Below are positions 11,651 to 23,944 of a stretch of DNA of 64,000 bases, piece after piece. The position numbers and the translations under genes are program-made. Origin of the DNA: Gossypium raimondii. Taxonomy: Eukaryota > Streptophyta > Magnoliopsida > Malvales > Malvaceae. Location of the stretch: assembly GCF_025698545.1 (NCBI RefSeq), contig NC_068576.1, positions 51,618,390-51,682,389 of the forward strand, given 5' to 3'. Position 1 is the first letter of the stretch; every line of letters starts with the position of its first letter. The notes below the pieces were generated by a model. It worked only from the letters and a program-made list of their open reading frames with translations. It searched no databases and was not told the DNA's origin.

Positions 11651-12823
11651 TTATCCAAGGAAATTCATGATCACCAAATGGAGCACCAAGTTGCAAAGAA
11701 CAAAATCTGCAAAAGCTCTCTCAGGTGGTAGATCCTGCAATTGATATGAACATTTTCAAGTTGAGGATTTAACATGCAATCAAATGTTCACACCTATATA
11801 CATACACCCAGTTGAATTCCCCCCAAATCCAAAAACTTCAAAGGAGAAAAGATGTTATTCCGTGAGGTTAAATTGAACTCCTCAATTTGAAGTTGGACGG
11901 ATAATAAGACCATCCAATTTTGTTTTTATTCTCCTGCCCGAAGAACTACTGGAATGTAAGATAACTTTGAAATGCTTACCTTGAATTCCTTGTTTTCCTT
12001 GTTCACCTGAATGCGAAGACAAACTGCATCAATCAAAACCACAAGGGTGTCAGGTAAGTCTTCTATCTAGTAAAGCCAAAGAGCGATGATGCAAAGTCCA
12101 CTTACCAGCAAGGACAGCAGTCCCAACACAAGAAAGCACTCCAGAAAGAAAAGAGTTGAAAGGAAATGATCCCACACTAGCCATGTAAACCACCTGTGGA
12201 TCCTCAAGGTAACTCAAGATTTAACACTGTACAATGAACTAAACTAAATATATTCGATAGAATTACACAAACAAAATCAAAAGATACACGACTCAGTACA
12301 ACAATTAAACAGTCGGCAATCGTTTGACACTATTATAAGCTGGTTTTCATGGAATTTCATTCAAAACATTGAGCATGATTTTATACAAACTCATTAATTC
12401 CTTCAATCTATACTTACATTTCCAATTTCTTATTCTGATTATCTATTTTTTAAGTGCGTTTCAAGGAAGACAGCTACGATGGATTAAATATAGAGCGAAA
12501 GCAAAGAATTAGAAACCCCAGAAGAACAAATCAATGTATTTCAGTCACTAAAAATGAGGGAGAGAAAACGGATTTCTAAAGATGAGCGAAAGTACCTGGA
12601 TCAGAGCAGTGAAGACTGCGAAACCCACATACAGATCAATGATCTGTACTTAGAAAACCCCAAAAAAAACACACAAGGATTAGAAAAAGGAAGTGAGAGC
12701 TAAAAAGGGAAGGAAGGAGAGTGCAAGAGAGACCTTGAGATTGACTGGAGTGGCAGCATAAGCAGAGCGAAGAGAATGGAATAAAGCTTGAGCATTTTCT
12801 TTGCTGGATGATGTTCTCGCCAT
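11651..12823 (-). CDS. DAD1: DAD1, oligosaccharyltransferase complex subunit (OST2 family)
   Basis: Five minus-strand exons: 12823-12734, 12643-12596, 12193-12106, 12023-11980 and 11734-11651. All introns are GT-AG, and the exons join in frame to 117 aa, the usual plant DAD1 length (about 115). Diagnostic stretches are LFHSLRSAYAATPVNLK (N-terminal), IIDLYVGFAVFTALIQ, GSFPFNSFLSGVLSC, VCLRIQVNKENKEFK and the C-terminal DLPPERAFADFVLCNLVLHL ending in VIMNFLG. In this family the protein is a small polytopic ER membrane subunit of the complex that transfers the N-glycan to nascent proteins, and its loss triggers cell death. Three hydrophobic segments are visible (about residues 32-50, 54-80 and 95-115). 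The start is the only Met before the conserved N-terminus. The SMN gene lies upstream on the same strand, about 0.9 kb away. Nothing looks broken. Confidence 0.97.
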
Positions 12824-13720
12824 TTTTGCTCTACCCTAATTTCCCAATTGCCCAAAGGGTTTTCTATTGCTGAACTAGCTAACGCCTCACTGAATCGTCT
12901 CTCTTATAATAACAATGAACCTTTTTTGGTCAACCGAGATCGAATGTCAAGATTCAATCTCCACCATTCATTCTTCTTATTTTATTTAAAATATACATTA
13001 ATCAGTTTATAAAAAGAAGAAAGAAAAAAAAAAGCTAACTGATGCTAAAATTCATCAAATCACTAGTTTATCAACTCGATAATTAATCTATATTATTAAA
13101 AATATATTTAAAATTAATTCAACTAATTCTTTAATTCACCAGTTTGTGAATCAGTCCATACGATATTTCTCTTCATACTGATTAATCCGATGATTAATCC
13201 TACCATAAGAATTCAGTGATAATTCTAGTAAATTTAAAAGAATTAAATGTTTAGAATTTATTAGCTACTAATGCAATGTGATTATTCATACCAATGATGT
13301 TAAGTGGATTTGAGCTTATGTTGAATCCAACCCAAATTAACAAAAATGAATGTTGATCACTTTGCTGGCCTTCCCATTACTTTTAACAGTACAAGCAACA
13401 CATAATAAGCAGTGCAATCCAGAGTATCTAACAAAGTAACATGCCTAAGCGAACTTAGCACTATTTAGACTCCAACACAAATCCCTATTAACAGGATCAT
13501 CAGCAAAGCTGTTCCTTAAACCATGCAGCCGTTATCTGATAATTTCTTGAATTTGTTGCAAAATCTGAGCCTCTCTACTACACTTCGTATCTTGGTCATA
13601 CGTTCTCATGTTCCTTTCTCGCCCACCAAATAAATGTAGGGATTCCATGCAATGTGCAGGACGACTGATATCAGGGATCTCGCCTTGTAGCAGTCCACAT
13701 TGCACAATAAGAATTGCTTA
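12824..13720. other. DAD1 upstream region and SMN 3' region
   Basis: The interval between two minus-strand genes. It should contain the DAD1 promoter and 5' UTR near 12824-12950 and the SMN 3' UTR near 13400-13720. It is AT-rich and has no further open frame or element that I can support. Confidence 0.5.
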
Positions 13721-15801
13721 TCACTGCCTTCTCTTAGCAATACTCTGCTCCACAAGGTACCTGCATATCAATGTTAAACTTCTATATGATTACAGAGCTC
13801 AGCACAACTCTATTATTTTATTTGATACATACGTTTAAAAGCAATGTATTGGCAGAGTTAACAAAATACTTTTACATCTGAGATAGGGAATGTACTGGCA
13901 TTACCCAATGAAAGAAATAGTCAACACATCCAGCAGGCATGTATCAACCTAATTAATAAATTCTCTTAAGAGATCACATCAGACTGGATACCTGATTCTT
14001 AGTGAATTATACTTGCCATTTAAACAAATTATCACAAATATGTATCCCACAAGACATATTTATTAATTTCAGATGCTTGTGAGTTACTTATTAGTATTAG
14101 CGTTAATACAAGACCGTCTGAGATGAAAGATATATTTTTGCAAATGCTCATTCATCATAATCATTCCGGGAAAAGAAGAGAAGAAAGAAATGTATTCAGG
14201 TTTCTGACAGTTCGGAGAAGTGGCTTAGTGGAATCACTTACTTTCCTGTATAGAAGCCGGCAGAATACCATGCATTTAAAAGTACAGTGAGATCAGTTTC
14301 ACAACTAGTACTTTGATTCATTTCCTCTTCACCATCTTTCTTCTCCTTGTTCTCTGCATTCAATGCAAATATAAATCTATGAGAAATTTAATACACATCA
14401 AAATAGTGCTGAACAAGATTCAACCATTATTGAATAACAAAAAAGGCAAGAGTATACTAATCAACTTGGGCTAAATTTATGGGCATAACACTTCACTTTT
14501 CCTAACATATTACAGAAACAAGCTTGAGACGGTAAAACAAAAAGCCCGATAACTCTTTACGACACTTGGGAAAGCCATAGTTACCTTCATTTACATTAGG
14601 ATTAATAGAAGCTTTTGTTGTCATAGAGGATATAGCTCTTTCTGCAGCTCCCATAGCTGTTTTAACAATGTCGGAATCTATGAAAGGTGGTAAGTTTCCA
14701 TAAGCCACTGCACCGTTTGGTTCAGTGCTAATTTTACCAACAGATGTCCCAGCCAAAGAACAGCAAGGATATGATGTGCATGTTGTTGCCAGAGATTGAC
14801 ATGCATATGGGCAACACGAACAGATGACAGTGGAGTGTGAAGCTTGACTTGTAGGAATTGGATACTCCTGAGAAGCACAGGAGGTACTCCACTGTGCAGC
14901 TGTGCTAGAACCCTCACCCGAGTATTGATAATTCCAACTACCAAATTGCTGAAGCTGCTGCAGAATCATTTGCCTCTTGTCTTCAACCTCATAATACTGG
15001 GTGAGTAATTGGTTATAGTCCTGCGCAGCTTGCGAATCCGAATAGGCCTTATTCCCATCTTGCTTATCCTGCATTGGCAGACTAGATGAATCTATGCAAG
15101 TCTCAGGAGTCTGTAACTTTACAGTATGATTTTCTTTAACTGGTTCAACATCCTTCGCCGCCTCCATTTCCATCCCAGTATTGGCTCTGGAACTGCTGTT
15201 CTCTCCTGCATCCCTGGGTCTTTATAAACCAGAAGTATGTAAAAATGTAAGTAAACAAAGAAAATTTTAAGTAACCCTAAAGAAGGAGAAAGGCAATAAA
15301 GATGGGAAGAAATCAAACTGGAATAACATATCTTGATTCTTGAAATTCAAAATTATCAAAATTGAACTTCATATCAACATCACATTTGATCAAGAAGAGA
15401 ATTATTACATTCCCAAGTGGTTAAAAAAATATACCATCAACAGTATATTTCATTCAATAATAATTTGTGAATATCAACCAAAATCGTATCTTCTGCAAAT
15501 AACACAGGAAAAAGGTAACTAAACAAAGGCTTACTTTATGGCCTCATCACCGGTTTGATGAACAGAAACAGAGACATTGGCCTCACTGTTTTTCTTTCCA
15601 TGCATTTTCTGCAGCAGAAATGCATATACCATTAAAACAACAACTAATTATAAACTTGAAAAAAGTTTGATTGTTGCAACCACAAACCCAAATTAAAATA
15701 AGCGAAAAGAAGAGGGAGGGGGAAACCTTATATTTGGACATGGCGTTGTCGAAGGCATCGATGAGGGCGGAGTCGTCCCAAAGCTCACTTTCTTTACCCA
15801 T
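13721..15801 (-). CDS. SMN: Survival motor neuron (SMN) homologue
   Basis: Five minus-strand exons: 15801-15727, 15608-15535, 15219-14585, 14353-14242 and 13760-13721. All introns are GT-AG, and the exons join to 311 aa. Residues 7-25, LWDDSALIDAFDNAMSKYK, are the Gemin2-binding motif of SMN proteins. The C-terminus, NAWYSAGFYTGKYLVEQ (about 288-304), is the YG box used for self-association. Between them lie a KPRDAGENSSS linker, a Gln-rich helical segment (EVEDKRQMILQQLQQFG) and a Cys/Ser-rich region. No Tudor fold is visible, so the protein is organised like the short yeast form rather than human SMN. By family knowledge it should act in Sm-core snRNP assembly with Gemin2. The acceptor of exon 3 (ATAAAG, 15220) has a weak pyrimidine tract but is the one that keeps the frame. 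Confidence is high for family and moderate for that acceptor. Confidence 0.92.
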
Positions 15802-16494
15802 GTTTTCATTCGAAGGTTTCCAGAGCAGTGGCAGGAAGGGCTAAAACCCCTGCCCCCTTTCATAGTTTCTTTTGGGCCTTAAGCCCTAAGCCCCCTTGTG
15901 CTTTAGTCACGGTATTCTCCATGACGGTATATCTACTATTATAAACCACTTAATTGTGTTTGTGTTAGGTGTTAATCGAGATAATAAGATTTTCATGCCT
16001 CTTTAATTTTTCACCTTTCAATTTTATCAATAAATAAAATATATTATATTATTTAAATATATTTTAGTCTTTTTATTTTTTAAAGACACTAAAAGAATTA
16101 CATATAGAGGATTTTAAGCTTAAATGTGATAATGGGTTGGGCTCATGTAAGATATGTAGTCAATTTTTCAAACTCGAGTCCAACCCAATTCAAAAAATGG
16201 GTTTATTTTTGTCCAAATCCAACCCAAATTAAGAAAGATAAATCAAGCCCTACTAAACTTTTCCATATTTGATTTTTTTTAGATTAATTTTTATTTAAAA
16301 ATATTTTTTTTAAATATATAATACACTAAATGTACTAAAAACTACCAAAAATAAATGTTTTCTTACACATTAAAAATACATTAAAGAAGTATTTATATTA
16401 AAAATATTAACATATATATAATAAATATTTTATTATATTAAATATATCTTTTAAATTTTTATATTTTGGGTTAAGTTATTTAGAGCCCCTTTGG
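15802..16494. other. SMN upstream intergenic DNA
   Basis: Holds the presumed SMN promoter just right of 15801, then AT-rich sequence without coding potential. No element was recognised. Confidence 0.5.
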
Positions 16495-16630
16495 ATGGGC
16501 GTTTACCTTCAATGCAGTGTGTTTAGCTTTTTTTGGTCTTACGTTATAATATCGTTATAATATATAATCTCAGTACTACTATTGTTTTTACACTAATCAC
16601 AGGAAAATGCACCACTCATCCAAAGAGGCC
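16495..16630. mobile_element. Short MITE with imperfect terminal inverted repeats
   Basis: The left end GCCCCTTTGGATGGGCG is mirrored by the right end, whose complement reads GGCCTCTTTGGATGAGTG, giving roughly 17-bp imperfect inverted termini around about 100 bp of AT-rich non-coding sequence. A related copy lies at 8629-8742. No clear target duplication could be read, so the superfamily is not assigned. Confidence 0.55.
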
Positions 16631-18405
16631 ATTTGTTGGGTAGGCTTTTTTGGGCTTTAGATAATGAATTTAATTATTATTGCATGAGTGATTCAATATA
16701 AATATGTATAATTATTATTTAATATATATAATTAATATAATTAATTTTTATAATAAAAATATATTATGAGCCGAGCTTTCGGCCAAACAAATATTACCTA
16801 AATCCCAATTTATATAGAAATCGGACTTTAAATTTTATTCAAAAATTTATATTTTTATTTAAACCCTTTCATTTTTAAACGAGCTTTCAGATCTAGATAG
16901 ATGGTCGGGCATAGATTTGGAATGTGCTTTGAAATGATGTGTTAAACATGAAGGTTATGTGTAGTTGTTGATTTTGTGTTTAGGCTTTACAGCCTCTTTA
17001 TCACCAAAAAGAAAAATTATCCCAACCTTTTTAATGTTTTCTATAAATTTAATTATTATCTAATTACAATGATTTAAAAATATAAAATGTTGTTTGAGAC
17101 AGAGCGTAAGCGACGTAGAAAGTTCAGATGGACCCCTGAAATTTAGTCCAATGTAGGCCCAATATGGTTTTCTCAAGTCTAAGTCTTCTTTGTTTTTTTC
17201 AATTAGAACTACAATGCTAATTCGGCTTTATTGGCAAACGGCAAAGTGGTAGGCGAGAAGCATCGTCTTCATTTCTTTTTTGCTGGCGTTATAAAAACTA
17301 GAGTGAAATAGATTTGTCAACACGTAAAATCAGAAACACCCAAGAAAGATTCTAATGTTATTGTATAAAAATATCTGGATGGTGTTAGGGGCATAGTTGG
17401 GGGCTGACAGAGACCCGACTGCTAAAATAGAAAATTATTTATTTAAATTTTTTTTTAAAAATTAAAACTTTAAATTAATAAAAATAAATTTATACTTTTC
17501 AAATTCATCCTCTAAAAAAATTGTTTAAGTTCCCGTAGATAGATAGTGTGAGGACGGAAGCGTTGAAGAAAAAAAGGGCACATCAATTTGCATAGAATAA
17601 AAAATTTTGAAAAAGTGGAATTATTCAGTGTAGAATAGCCGGCACGTGGAATATTTAATTTTCTTTTTGGGTCGACTACTTGGCCAACAAGTTTATGAGG
17701 TCACCACCCCACAATTATTGTCCATCCAACTAAACAAATATCTTTTACCCAAGTCTTTCTTTAATAGGGATGTTGAAGTTTTCGAATTTCCAATCTTATT
17801 TTATATAAAACAATTTGTATTTATTATTATATTTTTAATATTAATCTTATTATAATTTTTTATTATGTTTGTTTTTTATATAATGTTTAAAATTAGATAT
17901 AGTCCATTTCAACTTTTAAATAAGAAGACAATGCAATCATCGTATTTAAATTCATGACTTCCTACACTAACAATAATATCAATATCGATCGAGCTAAAAC
18001 TCAATCGGTTAATACTATAGAAAAATAGTCAATTCCTTACCATTTATATGTTTGGAAAAACAAAGGTTGTTTACTATGAAAAGATTATAAATGATTGACA
18101 TGTTTAATCCACTAAACAACATCGACTTTTTTACAATTTAGGCTCCATTTGATTTTTGTTAACACAGGTTGTTTTTATTTTAGTTTTATGAAAAATGAAA
18201 AATACTAAAGAAAAATTGTATTTAGTTTAAATTTTAAAAATTATTTAATATATTAAATAATATGTTTGTTACCCTTAGTTTAGTGTAGTAGTTACACAAA
18301 TAATTATACTCAATTCCAATTACCATGCTGCTTTCAAATATACTCCTACTTAATTTAAGTTTAAAAGTTATTTTTATACCATAACAATAATATTTTAATT
18401 TTAGG

Positions 18406-18452
<47 letters not shown>

Positions 18453-20159
18453 TATTTTATTAATCTCATTTAAACAATCATAAATTTTATTAACGAGATA
18501 ATTATTCACACATTTTGATCTACTAAATAATTAACTAACTTAAATTGTATTATTATACCCTATATCCTATGAGACGCATGAGTCTCCTCCCTTAGTAGAG
18601 TGACTTGTTATAAAGATCCTCCTGCAAAGGTCTAGTTCCACGTCCCCGCTTAAGTTATACCGACTTACTTTTCTCCCAAATATCACAGCCTTGAGACTCA
18701 TGCGGTATATATATATTAGAAAAACCCCACGAAGGCACCCATCAATCCATCACATCTTATAGCTCCTTTACCTAGTCCCTTCAAGTCAAATCTCATAGCA
18801 CCCTAGGCTAACACCTACCACCTTACCATGGCCCTTAAGCTCGGTGGATACTTAACATCACTCTGCTTAGATCTCTCTTCATCACCTCTTTAAGTCTCCA
18901 AGTATAGCTATTCTCTACACCTCCTACAATATGAATCGTCCTCGCCCTAGCAGCTCTTTACATCCAATATGGTGTAAGCCGTCATTACAAGCCACCATCA
19001 TATTTTATGTTGTAACAAGTATTTATTGTGAATTAATTGTAATTGTTTTAACTAATTTACAAAACATTTATTATTAATTATCTATACTTGGTCAATAATC
19101 AAGCATTGATGATAAGGAGTACACGTTCAATGTTAGAGAAGGAATAACCTAACAAATATAAAATGCTTGAGTAAATAAATAAAATTGCATGGGATGTTTT
19201 ATTTTTGTTAATTATACTAGTAATCATATTGTTGAATACTACTAACATATTAAATTTGATGATTTCATTTCAAATAGTTGTTTAGAGATTTTTTCTCAAT
19301 TACAATTGATCGTTTTTATAATAATTAATATGTTTTAAAATCATGTAGTTATGTAATTACAATTTATGCTATCAAACATGACATAGGAATTGCGATCTAA
19401 TTGCATTTTGTAAATCAAACACATCTAGGTAATTAGAATTATCTAATAATTACACTTTCATCCAACTACTTCGTGATGTCCAAACACACACTTAATAAAT
19501 TCATTTTATTGAAAATAAAAAACTTTGACATAAATATTTTAAATGTGTTTGATGATCATGTTATTTTTATCTAATATAAAATTCTCAACAAAAACTTGGT
19601 AAATAAGATAAGTTGCCACCTATCTCTTGATATTGAAATTGTAAAGTCGTCTTTTTAAAATAATTATATTTGAAATAAATTATCTCTATTTCAATTTCAA
19701 CATATTACTTTTAGGGTCAATGTCATATTTGCCTCTTGCACTTTATCAAATCTTTCAATGTGGTATTTACAATTTCTAATGTTTAATGTTCCCCGATAGT
19801 TTTATTTTGTCTTCTAATATGGTATTTGGGTCTAACGACATTAATGCTTGACTTGTTAAGACACATAGACCACTCTTACCACGCCATATGTCACATTTGT
19901 ACAGAAAAATAATATCATATGTCAAGTCAAAGGGCTTTGAAATAATTTTACTGATTTTTCTTTTCCAATGCAAAAAAATTCATACAGCAGTAGAAGCGAC
20001 GTTAGAAGTAAGTCCGCTGCCTAAAGGTAAGCCCTTTTCAAGTTTGAGTGAAACACTGAAAGAGTGAATATTGAACATTTTCATAGTGGCAATTGTTGTG
20101 ATGCCAACATTTTCATAAGGAGTTTTGATAAAAAAAAAGAAATTAAACTTTCGCTATGC
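16631..20159. other. AT-rich intergenic DNA
   Basis: No gene supported. It contains a (TA)n microsatellite (18409-18445). At about 18540-18990 there is an unusual, less AT-rich stretch with many CTCC/CACC tracts and no long frame, possibly old element DNA. At about 19700-19960 sequence of general repeat character is seen on the minus strand without an identifiable domain. Confidence 0.45.
18409..18445. repeat. (TA)n microsatellite
   Basis: An uninterrupted TA dinucleotide run of about 37 bp, flanked by AT-rich sequence. Confidence 0.95.
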
Positions 20160-20209
20160 CTAAAAAATCTATTTTCTAAATCAAATTTTCCAATAGAGAT
20201 TTGCTTTAT

Positions 20210-20756
20210 GGGCTTGGAATAGTATTCTTGAAAGAATGAAGCTCCTAAAATGATGGTTGTGTTGGAATGTTGGAAATGGTCGCGACATTTTGATTTGGTG
20301 GGACTAATGGATCCTTAACATTGAAAGATCTCAAGTTTCAAATAACCCTACCAAGGGGATACTACTTTGGTGAGTGGACTTACTCTAGTGACTCCTTTCC
20401 TATAAAAAGGTTTAGGCTATTCACATTGGAAACATGTAAAAAAAGGATGACATAATGTGGTATTTCACAAATAAGATATGAAGTATATAGTGAGGTAAGG
20501 GTATAATATACTAGTGAATTCACCCATGAGAGGCATAGTGGATGAGACCTTTAATCAAACCACCAATAAAACAAAACTTTGGAAATCTATTTGGAATCTC
20601 AAAACCACCCCTAAGGTTAAAATGTTTGTTTGATATATGTGTATTAATGTTATTGCTTCTAAACAAAATATGACGAAATGACATAGAAGTTTCATGACAG
20701 ATTGTCATAGGTGTGAGTAGGGTAAGGAATATATGGAAGACATTCTTTTCTATTCC
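20210..20756 (+). pseudogene. LINE (non-LTR retrotransposon) pseudogene, left part
   Basis: The plus-strand translation, read through several stops, gives WNVGNGRDILIWWD and then NKTLWKSIWNLKTTPKVKMF. Further on come a CHRC-like pair and EDILF at the end. These match in order the region downstream of reverse transcriptase in plant LINEs, including the zf-RVT zinc-binding segment ('W..iW.l..PpKvk.F.W', then CxxC and later HxxxxC). Stops and frame changes make it non-functional. It breaks at 20756, exactly where the copia LTR begins, and resumes at 23945. Confidence 0.75.
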
Positions 20757-21470
20757 TGTTGGGGATTGATCTGTATAAATAATGAAAGAGAAAAATAAAG
20801 AAGATCAAACATACAATTTTTTTTTTGTGAAAAACTCCTCTGAATAAGATAAAAACCATGGACAAAGGAGGTTTCGACTTTTCACTAAATGAGTAAACAA
20901 ATGAGAGTATAATATGGAGAAAATAAACCTAAATGTACTAAATATACAAACCCAAAACCCCTAAAATAAATCCTTAACTCCTATAAAGTTATCTTAAAAA
21001 GGGTACAAAATTATCTCCATAATTACTATGAAAACTCTAGCCAAAACTCATTTGTGGCTACATCTTGTTGCCTCCAAAAGAAAATCATTGTAGTACGACA
21101 TCTTCAATTACCTTATTAAAACAGGGATACAAGGCATCTTTAAATAGGTTAAGTTTAAAGGGCTAAAATGACAAAAATATCTCTAAAGTAATCAGAGTTC
21201 GACTAGAATAATTCTGCTTGGCTGTCAAAATGCGATTGTATTGCTTGAGGAATACACTGTGTCGTCGTGACATCCCATGCATACTCGTCACGACGTCGCC
21301 TTTCCATCAATTGGAGAACTCATCATGTCATCACGACGTCCTAACATCCGTCATTGTAATGTCGCCTCTCGTCACAATGTCGTTGTCCTCTACGTCGTAA
21401 CGTTGTACCTTTTTTTTTGTCTTTGTTAAGTGCCTGTAAACTGTCTGATAAATGTGAGGCACACCCAACA

Positions 21471-21866
21471 AATCTTCACATTGACTCGTATTTATCATAC
21501 ATTCTTCTCTAGGCCCCTTCATGGGTCAAACTCGATATTTGTAAAATGTGAACCAAGCCCAAACTATTCTTGAACTTGGAAACTAAAATACTTCTTGTCT
21601 TCAACTCAAGGTTTTATAATGCAACCAATGCTAGTGATACACGAACGGACGTGTGCTTCACAACAGGAGAGAAAATATCGAGTAAATCAACTCCCTCCAC
21701 TTGACTGTCACCCTTTGTGACCAACATTGTTTTAAACATTCTGTTTTATCCAAAATTGCTACAATCCAAAATCTATGACTCTAGCAAACTTCTCAATATT
21801 GAAATTTGTTCTCTCCATCCCTGAATGAGTCGATTGCGAAATCATAACCTTGCTTTGATACTAGTT
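21471..21866 (-). pseudogene. Copia gag-start/RT fragment inside the deleted element
   Basis: Read on the minus strand, NFNIEKFARVIDFGL resembles the start of copia Gag ('f.iekFdG.ndFglW'). After a deletion, LVTKGDSQVEGVDLLDIF followed by SPVVKHTSVRVSLALVAL matches the copia reverse transcriptase block 'LVAKGy.Q.eGvDy.e.FSPVvkhtsiR..lalva'. Stops and fusions of distant parts show internal deletion. No integrase, protease or complete RT remains. It could only be mobilised in trans, if at all. Confidence 0.75.
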
Positions 21867-22282
21867 TGTTGGGGATTGTCTTGTATAAACAATAAAAGAG
21901 AAAAATAAAGAAGATCGAACATACAAATTTTACGTGGAAAACTCTTCCGAAAAGGATAAAAACCATTGGCAAAGGAGAATTCGACTTTTCACTAAATGAG
22001 TAAACAAGCGAGAGTACAACATGGAGAAAAGAAACCTAAATGTACTAAACGTACAAACCTAAAACCCTAAAAATAAAGCCTTAACTCTTATAGAGTTCTC
22101 TCAAAAGGGGTATAAAATTCTCTCTATAGTTACTACGAAAATTCTCACCAAGACTCATCTGTGATTACATCTTGTCACCCTAAAAAAAGCCATATAATAC
22201 TACATCTTTAATTGTCTTATCGAAACAATGATACAATGCCCCTTTAAATAGGCTAAGTTTAAAGGGATAAAAAGACTATAAA

Positions 22283-23776
22283 TTTATTGAACTACTATAA
22301 ATTTACAATTTAACCTAGGTAAGTTCGTATGGTTAAAGCTTAATAGTTATTTGGAAATTGATGAATGATGTTACGTATTTAATAAATTGTTAAAAATGGA
22401 ATATTGCTAAATTTATTGTGTATTTAATATATTATTGGATAAAAAATGGAATATTGTTGTATTATGAATTGGATTGGATATCTGGCTAAAGTGGAAAGCA
22501 GGATTGAGTACATTCATTCTGTGCAAATGAGGAATTGACAGTAAATTACCCAAGTAAATCAGGGGTTCAACATTTGTTGTGAACTTCTATGTTTGCTTTC
22601 CATTTAGCTCTCGTGAGCTTCAATTAACTCATATGAGTTTCAGTTTAACCCTTATAGGTTTCAATTCAGCACTTTTGAGCTTCAGTTTAACCCTTATGGG
22701 TTTCTGTTAAGCTCTTATGAGCTTCTGTTTAACCCTTACGGGTTCCCGTTTAGCACTTATGTGCTTTTGTGCAGCTTTTGGGCTTCCATATAATATGTAC
22801 TCATACCCGTGAGACGTTCTCTAATTTGAAAAAGGCTGGTAAGTGACATATGGATATTATTTGAAGATTTAATGATGTTATCGATTTTGAGATGAAATAA
22901 GTGAATTCATCATTTGAAGTTGTGATTGGAAAAAAATGTGTAATGAACGATTTACTTAAATGAATTATTATAGTATGTTCGATAAAATTTAAGTTTAAAG
23001 CCAACGAACTTACTAAGCTACATTAAGCTTACTTGTGTTGTTTAATGTTCTTTGTAGATTTTCGAGAAGTCGGGAGGTCAGATCAACATATCGAATCACA
23101 CTATCCAACTTGTTGGTAGATTTTGCTAAACATACTATGTTTTATATGGCATGTATATGATGTTGGTTGTTTTGAAGATATTGTTATGGCCTATATGTGT
23201 GAAATTTGATATGTGTAGGCTGGAGTCGAGAATGGGTTAGAAAAGATGCCACAAAATGACCTATTTTCGTCCATACGGGCAGAGACAAGGGCGTGTGTCT
23301 CATCCGTGTGTGACACACGGCCTGGCATATGGGCATGTGGCCTGGTCGTGTGTCTCCTGCACCTTAAAATTTTGAAACAGAGTGCTCAGGTTTTAGCACA
23401 CGACCTAGCACACGAGCGTGTTGCTTGACCGTGTGACCCAAGTCAGAGAGTTACATGGGTAATGACATGGGATGAGACACAACCGTGTGCCTCACATCGA
23501 ATGCCCACACGGCTTAAGACACGAGTGTGTGTCCCCTGCTTCTAAGAAAATTTTTGAGATTTTGGAAAAAAATTCTCTGAGTATCCGGATTAGTCCCGAT
23601 TCATTTCCAAGGTGTATATTGGGCCTCGAGGATCTATCTAAGGGACAATACGAGTATTTTATAACTGATTCTTGATATGTAAAATAAAAGTTATGAAATG
23701 TTCGTATTTAATCTGTAAGGTTCGGTAATGCTCTTTAACCCTGTTTCGGCGACGGATAAGGGTTAGGGGTGTTACA
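22283..23776 (+). mobile_element. Truncated gypsy-type LTR inserted in the copia right LTR
   Basis: It ends at 23776 with the same signature as the copy at 1-349 (GGTAATGCTCTTTAACCCTG, GACGGAT, GGGTTAGGGGTGTTACA). It includes a CACACGG/CCGTGTG-rich tract (about 23270-23540) and an array of small palindromes (22606-22786). Copia LTR sequence lies on both sides, with about 105 bp of the copia LTR lost between them, so the left end is not a clean LTR start (a TGTAACACC-type start is absent). The left boundary is given to within a few tens of bases. Confidence 0.7.
22606..22786. repeat. Array of about nine 20-25-bp units, each a mini-palindrome
   Basis: Successive units read GCTCTCGTGAGC, CTCATATGAG, CCCTTATAGG, GCACTTTTGAGC, CCCTTATGGG, GCTCTTATGAGC, CCCTTACGGG, GCACTTATGTGC and GCTTTTGGGC. 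They are separated by spacers like 'ttcagttta'. The two arms change together in most units while the loop stays TTAT-like. Confidence 0.85.
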
Positions 23777-23944
23777 CGACGTCACCCTCTCCGTCAATTG
23801 GAGAACTCATCACGACGTCCCTTATCATGACGTCGCCCCTTGTCACGATGCTGGTGTCCTCCACGTTGTGATGTCGTGCCTATTTCACCTCTGTCTTTGT
23901 TAAGTGCCTGCAAACTATCCGATAAATGCGAGGCACACCCCACA

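Larger units (their letters stand above)
20757..23944 (-). mobile_element. Deleted Ty1/copia element with nested gypsy LTR
   Basis: The left LTR (20757-21470, 714 bp) begins TGTTGGGG and ends CCCAACA. The right LTR begins at 21867 with TGTTGGGGATTG and, after an interruption at about 22283-23776, ends at 23944 with CACACCCCACA. The whole is flanked by a perfect 5-bp duplication, ATTCC (20752-20756 and 23945-23949). Next to the right LTR (about 21850-21866, minus strand) the sequence TAGTATCAAAGC resembles the initiator-Met tRNA primer site TGGTATCAGAGC, so the element reads right to left. The internal part is only 396 bp and joins a gag-start-like piece to a reverse transcriptase scrap. About 105 bp of the right LTR are missing at the gypsy junction. 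Confidence 0.88.

Noticed and set aside
16487..16640. 8-bp target duplication for the MITE at 16495-16630
   Set aside because: Flanking bases (..ATTTAGA and ATTTGTT..) share only four positions, so no superfamily was assigned.
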